From positions 4,334,504 to 4,398,503 of the forward strand of contig CP154957.1 in NCBI GenBank assembly GCA_039621445.1: a DNA stretch of 64,000 nt, given 5' to 3'. The notes beneath the pieces are model-generated. The model was given only the letters and a program-made list of their open reading frames with translations. It did not search any database and was not told the DNA's origin. Both the position numbers and the translations under genes were made by a program. Source of the stretch: Euglena gracilis. Lineage: Eukaryota; Euglenida; Euglenophyceae; Euglenales. This document shows, one piece after another, positions 59,472 through 64,000 of the stretch. The stretch's first letter is position 1; each line of letters opens with the position of its first letter.

Positions 59472-60577
59472 GGAGTGCCCAGACCTACCTTTTGGGGGGA
59501 CAACCCAGCACGGTCCATAAGCGGATGAGGGGATTCTTTTGCCGTAAAGGACCGCCCGTGAAGGACTTCTCTTAAGTTTAATGGTCAACGACCCGTCCCC
59601 GCTTGTAATGGGCTCGAAAATCAAAACAGGTAAAAAAGCACATTTTTTTCGAAGGTTTGGGTGGTTGGGCAATGGTGCCAGAAATCATTTTTTCCCAAAA
59701 AGTTGACCCGTTTTTGCCAAAAATTGGACCTTTTTTGGAACCATTTTTTCCCGTGGAGTTTTTGTTGACATCCAGCCCGGCACGCCCCCCTCCCCCTGGG
59801 CCGTCTGAGGAAATTTCCCAAAAAATTTTGGCGCTTTGCGCCGAAACCCATACCCGGGCCCATGGTCCGCCCCCCCCCCCGGGAGGTTCCGGCCCAGACC
59901 CCCCGGGGGTCTTTTGACTTAGAAAGAAGCCTGTTCCCCTCCCAGTGGGAAGTATGGGAAGGTCCGCAGACATGAGGTAGGTGGGGGGGTTCCCCCCCCC
60001 CAGTTTTGGAGTGGGGGGTCCCCCACCCCCCTCCTCCCCTGCGGGGCAAAAAAAAACGTTTCCGGCGCTTCGCGCCAGGTGTGTATTTTAGGACCCTCTT
60101 GAGGATCAGTATAAAGTTTTGGTAAAATGGCCGTAACTCGGGCTAGGCAGGGAGTTGCAGGGGAATCAAAGTACTGTTAGATGAGGCATTTTCTGGGCTT
60201 CAATTTATGTCTCCGGACATTTCCTTTGATCCCCCACCATCTTTTGAGAAGTTTTGGAAGAATTTTTTTGAACCCAAAAAACAGCCGAAATTTTGCACTC
60301 GACAGAAAGAAGTTCGGCGACCGAAAATTGGAGGTAATGAGGGGGGGGTCCCCCCCCCCAAAATTCCCATACAAGTCTGGGGCTGGGTGGGTGGGGGGAA
60401 CCCCTGGGGTCTAAAAAGAAGCCTGGAGGGGAATGTTCCATCACGACAGACACCTCCTCAGAATGCTGCCCCCAACTCCCCGTCCTGAATGGCCTCATGC
60501 ACGCTGGCCCTTGCAGAGAATTGCCCTTGCAGAGAATAGTATGGTGTAATGTGTAGTAAGGGTTTCTTCTTTCCCAG

Positions 60578-60697
60578 GAGGTGCAGCAGAATGTTTGCCC
60601 GGGGTGCAATCAAACCAGAAGTATGGTCGGGGAAGGCGCTTCCCTTCCGAACCCTTGTCGGGTTTGTGGGGGGGAGTTTGGGACCAAAGTGCTATGA
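60578..60697 (+). CDS. Probable terminal exon with CxxC...CxxC zinc site
   Basis: A strong acceptor (GGTTTCTTCTTTCCCAG|G) opens 39 codons and a TGA in phase 0: EVQQNVCPGCNQTRSMVGEG, ASLPNPCRVCGGEFGTKVL. CPGC-x16-CRVCG is the layout of a zinc ribbon. The other two frames are also open, so the choice rests on the cysteine pairs. If right, this is the 3' end of block 3. A TTATTAAA at 60787 could be a poor poly(A) signal. Confidence 0.46.
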   Translation, partial: EVQQNVCPGCNQTRSMVGEGASLPNPCRVCGGEFGTKVL

Positions 60698-60964
60698 TAC
60701 AGTCCCCACAAAATTTTGCTTCGACGACCCAAAAGTGCCCGTCCCAAAATGAAATGAATGTCTTTGAGTTGGATTTAGTACGCCCTTATTAAACTGGGAG
60801 TTCCATTCAGGATTTATTCGCAAGGCGCCGAAAAGAAATCCGCCAAAGAATAACCCAAAAAGTGGTCCTCTCCGAGGCCCCTTGGGTGGGGTGGGAGGGC
60901 AGGAAGGTGGGTGTGGGTGTAGCTGTGGATGCACGCGTGCCCACGCGTGTGTGGGTGGGTGGGT

Positions 60965-61335
<371 letters not shown>

Positions 61336-61814
61336 TCATTTAACACCTCTGTGACTCTCCCCCCCCCCGGGGAGTGGCAGGATGGGGGTGGCAGGGTGAG
61401 TGGGTGGGTGGGGGCGGCGGTGGGCACCCCCCTCACTGACCAAGGGTGCACCATGGCCAAGGGCCGGGCAAGAAAGGGCTTTTAATTTTTTGAGTAGGTT
61501 TCAGGTGGGAGAGTCAGGGACACTGCAGCTGGCGGGGAGGGGGGGGCTTCTGAATTCGGGTTACAAAGGGAAATGGCGAGACACATGGTGTGTTCCGAAC
61601 CCGGTTTGTGTTTTTTTTATACATCGATTCACTCAGCGATCTCCAGGGGGGCACTGCCCAAACCCACCCATCCACATTTTTCGAAAATCATCCACACGCG
61701 ACCCCCCCCCCAGGTCCACCGACCCAGCCCAGAGCAACAGGCCAGTCTGGCTTCGAAGTCCCCGACCGCCGGCCGACCCATGTGACTTTCTACAGTACCG
61801 ACGGGGGCCAGCTG

Positions 61815-62205
61815 GATTAAGCCCCCCCCCCTAATAAGTGCGCAGTGCCCTAATAAGTGCGGACCCCCCAAGGGTCCGAAACTACCGCCCTAAAAAGTGT
61901 GCACCTCCCCGAAGGAGAAATCACTGACGCATCTCAGGTCGGAAAGCACACACAATTCTCAGAATTGTCTTTCTCAGACCAAATATTTCTATCTCCCAAG
62001 CCCAAATTTGACATATTTGGCACATAATCACTTCACTCATAGCTTGAAATCACAACATAGGGGGAAAATTGAAAAAGAGTGGGGGCAACGTCAGAATTTT
62101 TGGCTTTGCCCTAAAAAGTGCACACTGCCCTAATAAGTGCGCACCTATTGGGGTCCGAAACTACGTCCTTAAAATGCGCGCACCCGTGCACTTTTGGGGG
62201 GGATC
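61815..62205. mobile_element. CCTAATAAGTGCGCAGTGCC-type repeat (copy 2)
   Basis: Shares C(A/G)CACAATT..., CCCAAATTTGACA and ATAATCACTT with 49195-49575 in opposite orientation. Both ends carry CCCTAATAAGTGCGCA-type words repeated two or three times. No coding capacity. Confidence 0.6.
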
Positions 62206-62908
62206 ACCCCGGCAAGCAGTTTCTTGTTTTTTGACCGAGGGAAGTTGGGATGGCGGCACTGTTGTGAGGTTTTGTCCCCTGGCGCCTGCCGATGTGCCAG
62301 GGTGGACTTTAAGGCAAATCTTTTCTTTTTTTTACTTCGTTCGAACCGCCCCCCCCCCTTTGGGCCTGGGTGCTTTATTTCATCTTCTGATGTTTTGTGT
62401 GGATGGGCGATGATCCAGGGATGCCACAAGAGTTCGAGGAAGGATTTTTCCCCCAATGTTCTCGCGGGAAAAATGCCAAATTTTCTTGCTCGTTTTCTTT
62501 TTTTACATAGTATATTTTGAATATATTGTAAACAGTATATTATTTTATTAATATAATACAGTATATTATATTGTATATTGAATGTGTGCTGGGACAGCAG
62601 AATTTTTATTTGCGCAAGGGCCGCGTGCGCTGTGCAATCAGGTCCAGACCTCTGCAACCCCAACAAATATAACCAACCTCAAGTTCATTTCTAAGGGTCA
62701 GAGGGAAGTTTAACAAAATTTGTGTAAAAAATCAAACCCGGGGATACATCGATTTTCTGGGTTCGTCCATTTTCCCATGTGTACCCAACCCTGGGAGGGT
62801 TTGAGGGTTTGCGAGTGTGTTTGTGCTATCATTTGAGCACTTGGCCCGGCTGAAGGCCGTCGAACATTTTTCCAATGGTTTTTGGCAATTTTGATTTTGG
62901 GTTGCAGT

Positions 62909-63560
62909 TGGGTGGGTGAACAGGAGCGTCGGGCCTATGTGGCTTTCAAAAAACAATGGATGGGCCCGGAGAACTGTGTCCAACGAAGTGGATCTGTGGT
63001 TCGATCCCAAAATGGATTTCTCTTTTGTGGGGTTGTTGTCGTTCCGAGGGGGGGGGGGGTCGCTTTGGACCGGGGGGGAGGCCAGTGGCCTGGAGGGGGA
63101 GCCGATAGCCGGCCCTTCACCCGACGCCGAAGACATCCACCGGGCCTCCAGCCTCTTACTTTCCTCCCGCATGGGGACCAGGCTTCTGCTTAAGGGATTG
63201 CAGTACCCCGGGGGGGGGGGCTGGACTGCAGCTAGTCCAAATTTGGCTGGTGGGATTTCTAGCACCCCCCCCCCCCCCGGGGGAGGTGGGGTCTAGCTAG
63301 TCCATTTTTTCCAGTGTCCAGCCGATTGGCTAGCCAGTACCCCCCCGGGGGTCCTTAAGCAAAAGCCTGATGGGGACCAGCCACCCCTCCCTGGCGGACA
63401 GTTCGGCCGCGCCAGGGCTTCCAAGTGCGCCACCACCCTCGTGGTGGGTCTGCGCTGCTCCCAAGCCCCCGCGGGAGAAATGCAAGTGTGCAGGGTGCAG
63501 TGTTTGCTGGCCAAAAAGTGGGGGCAGTGCGCAGTGGGTTGAATGAGGAATCGACCCCCT
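62909..63560 (+). other. GC-rich coding-like segment split by an element
   Basis: Acceptor GGGTTGCAG at 62908 begins an open frame WVGEQERRAYVAFKKQW. Further on, 63090-63178 and 63370-63545 are GC-rich and open in more than one frame, for example AEDIHRASSLLLSSRMGT on the left and SHPSLADSSAAPGLPSAPPP on the right. The right side ends in TGA in two frames. The element at 63179-63369 interrupts this segment. Frame and gene are unresolved. Confidence 0.3.
63179..63369. mobile_element. hAT-like element, CAGGCTTCTGCTTAAGG type, candidate introner
   Basis: Starts CAGGCTTCTGCTTAAGGG and ends CCTTAAGCAAAAGCCTG, near-perfect inverted ends. An exact 8-bp duplication ATGGGGAC flanks it (63171-63178 and 63370-63377). 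Interior GGACTGCAGCTAGTCC and CTAGCCGATTGGCTAGCC as in 31114-31515, but shorter (191 bp). Left ACCAG|GC and right GACCAG|CC could act as a GC-AG intron that restores the empty-site reading frame. Confidence 0.9.
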
Positions 63561-63637
63561 CTCCTTCACCCCTCCAACCAGAGGAGGCGCATTGAGCACC
63601 CCCATATGATACATTAATACATATACTGTATATGTGT

Positions 63638-63690
63638 ATGTATGGATGGATGGATGGATGGATGGATGGATGGATGGATGGATGGATGTA
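63638..63690. repeat. (GGAT)n microsatellite
   Basis: Twelve perfect GGAT units, then TCATATATATCATATATATC. Confidence 0.97.
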
Positions 63691-64000
63691 TCATATATAT
63701 CATATATATCCAAAAAGAACATCTGGAGTTAGACTTGAGAGGGATTCTTGTCAGGGTTTAATACAAGGAGTGTGGTTTAGGTGGAGGGTGTCCCACCTGC
63801 CAAATATAAGAGGTCTAGAACGACCCTGGGGACCCAGGACCCCCCAGAATTGACAAGATTTTGCCTTCAGTTCTCAAAGTCGCATTTCTGGTCAATCGTT
63901 GGGGGGGGGGGGGCAGCAAATTCGTTGGTCATTTTGGCCATGCCATTGCATAGTTTGGGGAGGTACCTTGACCAAATGGAGGGCCCATACCATCCAATCA

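Overview
This is nuclear DNA of a eukaryote, most likely a protist or alga. There are no bacterial-type genes. Coding sequence appears only as short GC-rich islands of about 40-220 bp, bounded by recognisable splice sites and separated by introns of 0.2-5 kb that are full of repeats. I cannot name the species. GC-AG introns, CAG|GC junctions at element ends and very long GT tracts recall some algal genomes, but that is inference.

All the exon candidates I trust lie on the + strand. They fall into three blocks, which could be one very large gene or two or three neighbours. Block 1 (about 4.6-25.5 kb) has an exon with a calmodulin-binding IQ motif, arginine/alanine-rich helical exons, and three or four exons that read as a C2 domain. 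Most of its exons are phase 0 at both ends. Block 2 (27.3-35.2 kb) is a leucine-rich repeat protein of the ribonuclease-inhibitor type, with 28-30 residue repeats that continue across introns. Block 3 (36.9-60.7 kb) is an unrecognised multi-exon gene with helical segments, a CxxC...CxxC pair assembled from two exons, a CGHGGH-type motif, and a probable terminal exon ending at 60697 that carries another CxxC...CxxC pair. No function can be assigned to block 3.

Much of the rest is mobile or simple-sequence DNA. The most interesting set is at least twelve short non-autonomous elements whose ends start with CAGG, CAGA or CATx and carry a CTTAAG/TTTTAG motif a few bases in. Most are flanked by exact or near-exact 8-bp target duplications, as in hAT transposons. 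Several sit exactly at exon borders or inside coding-like DNA, where the CAG|GC end or the duplicated target could act as splice sites. They are candidates for transposons that create introns (introners). There are also two palindromic (inverted-dimer) Tc1/mariner elements with TA targets, short fragments of a LINE reverse transcriptase and of a copia-like polyprotein, several paired MITE-like families, a 52-bp palindromic satellite, and GT, GGGT, TATATG, CATA and GCGT tracts, two of them longer than 1 kb.

The reading-frame and phase arguments are my own from the sequence. No alignment, RNA or database evidence was available. Stretches not listed (for example 160-1607, 7680-8630, 13000-13540, 13800-14840, 34020-34490, 39320-40000, 49900-51100 and 61340-61810) show no exon I can support.
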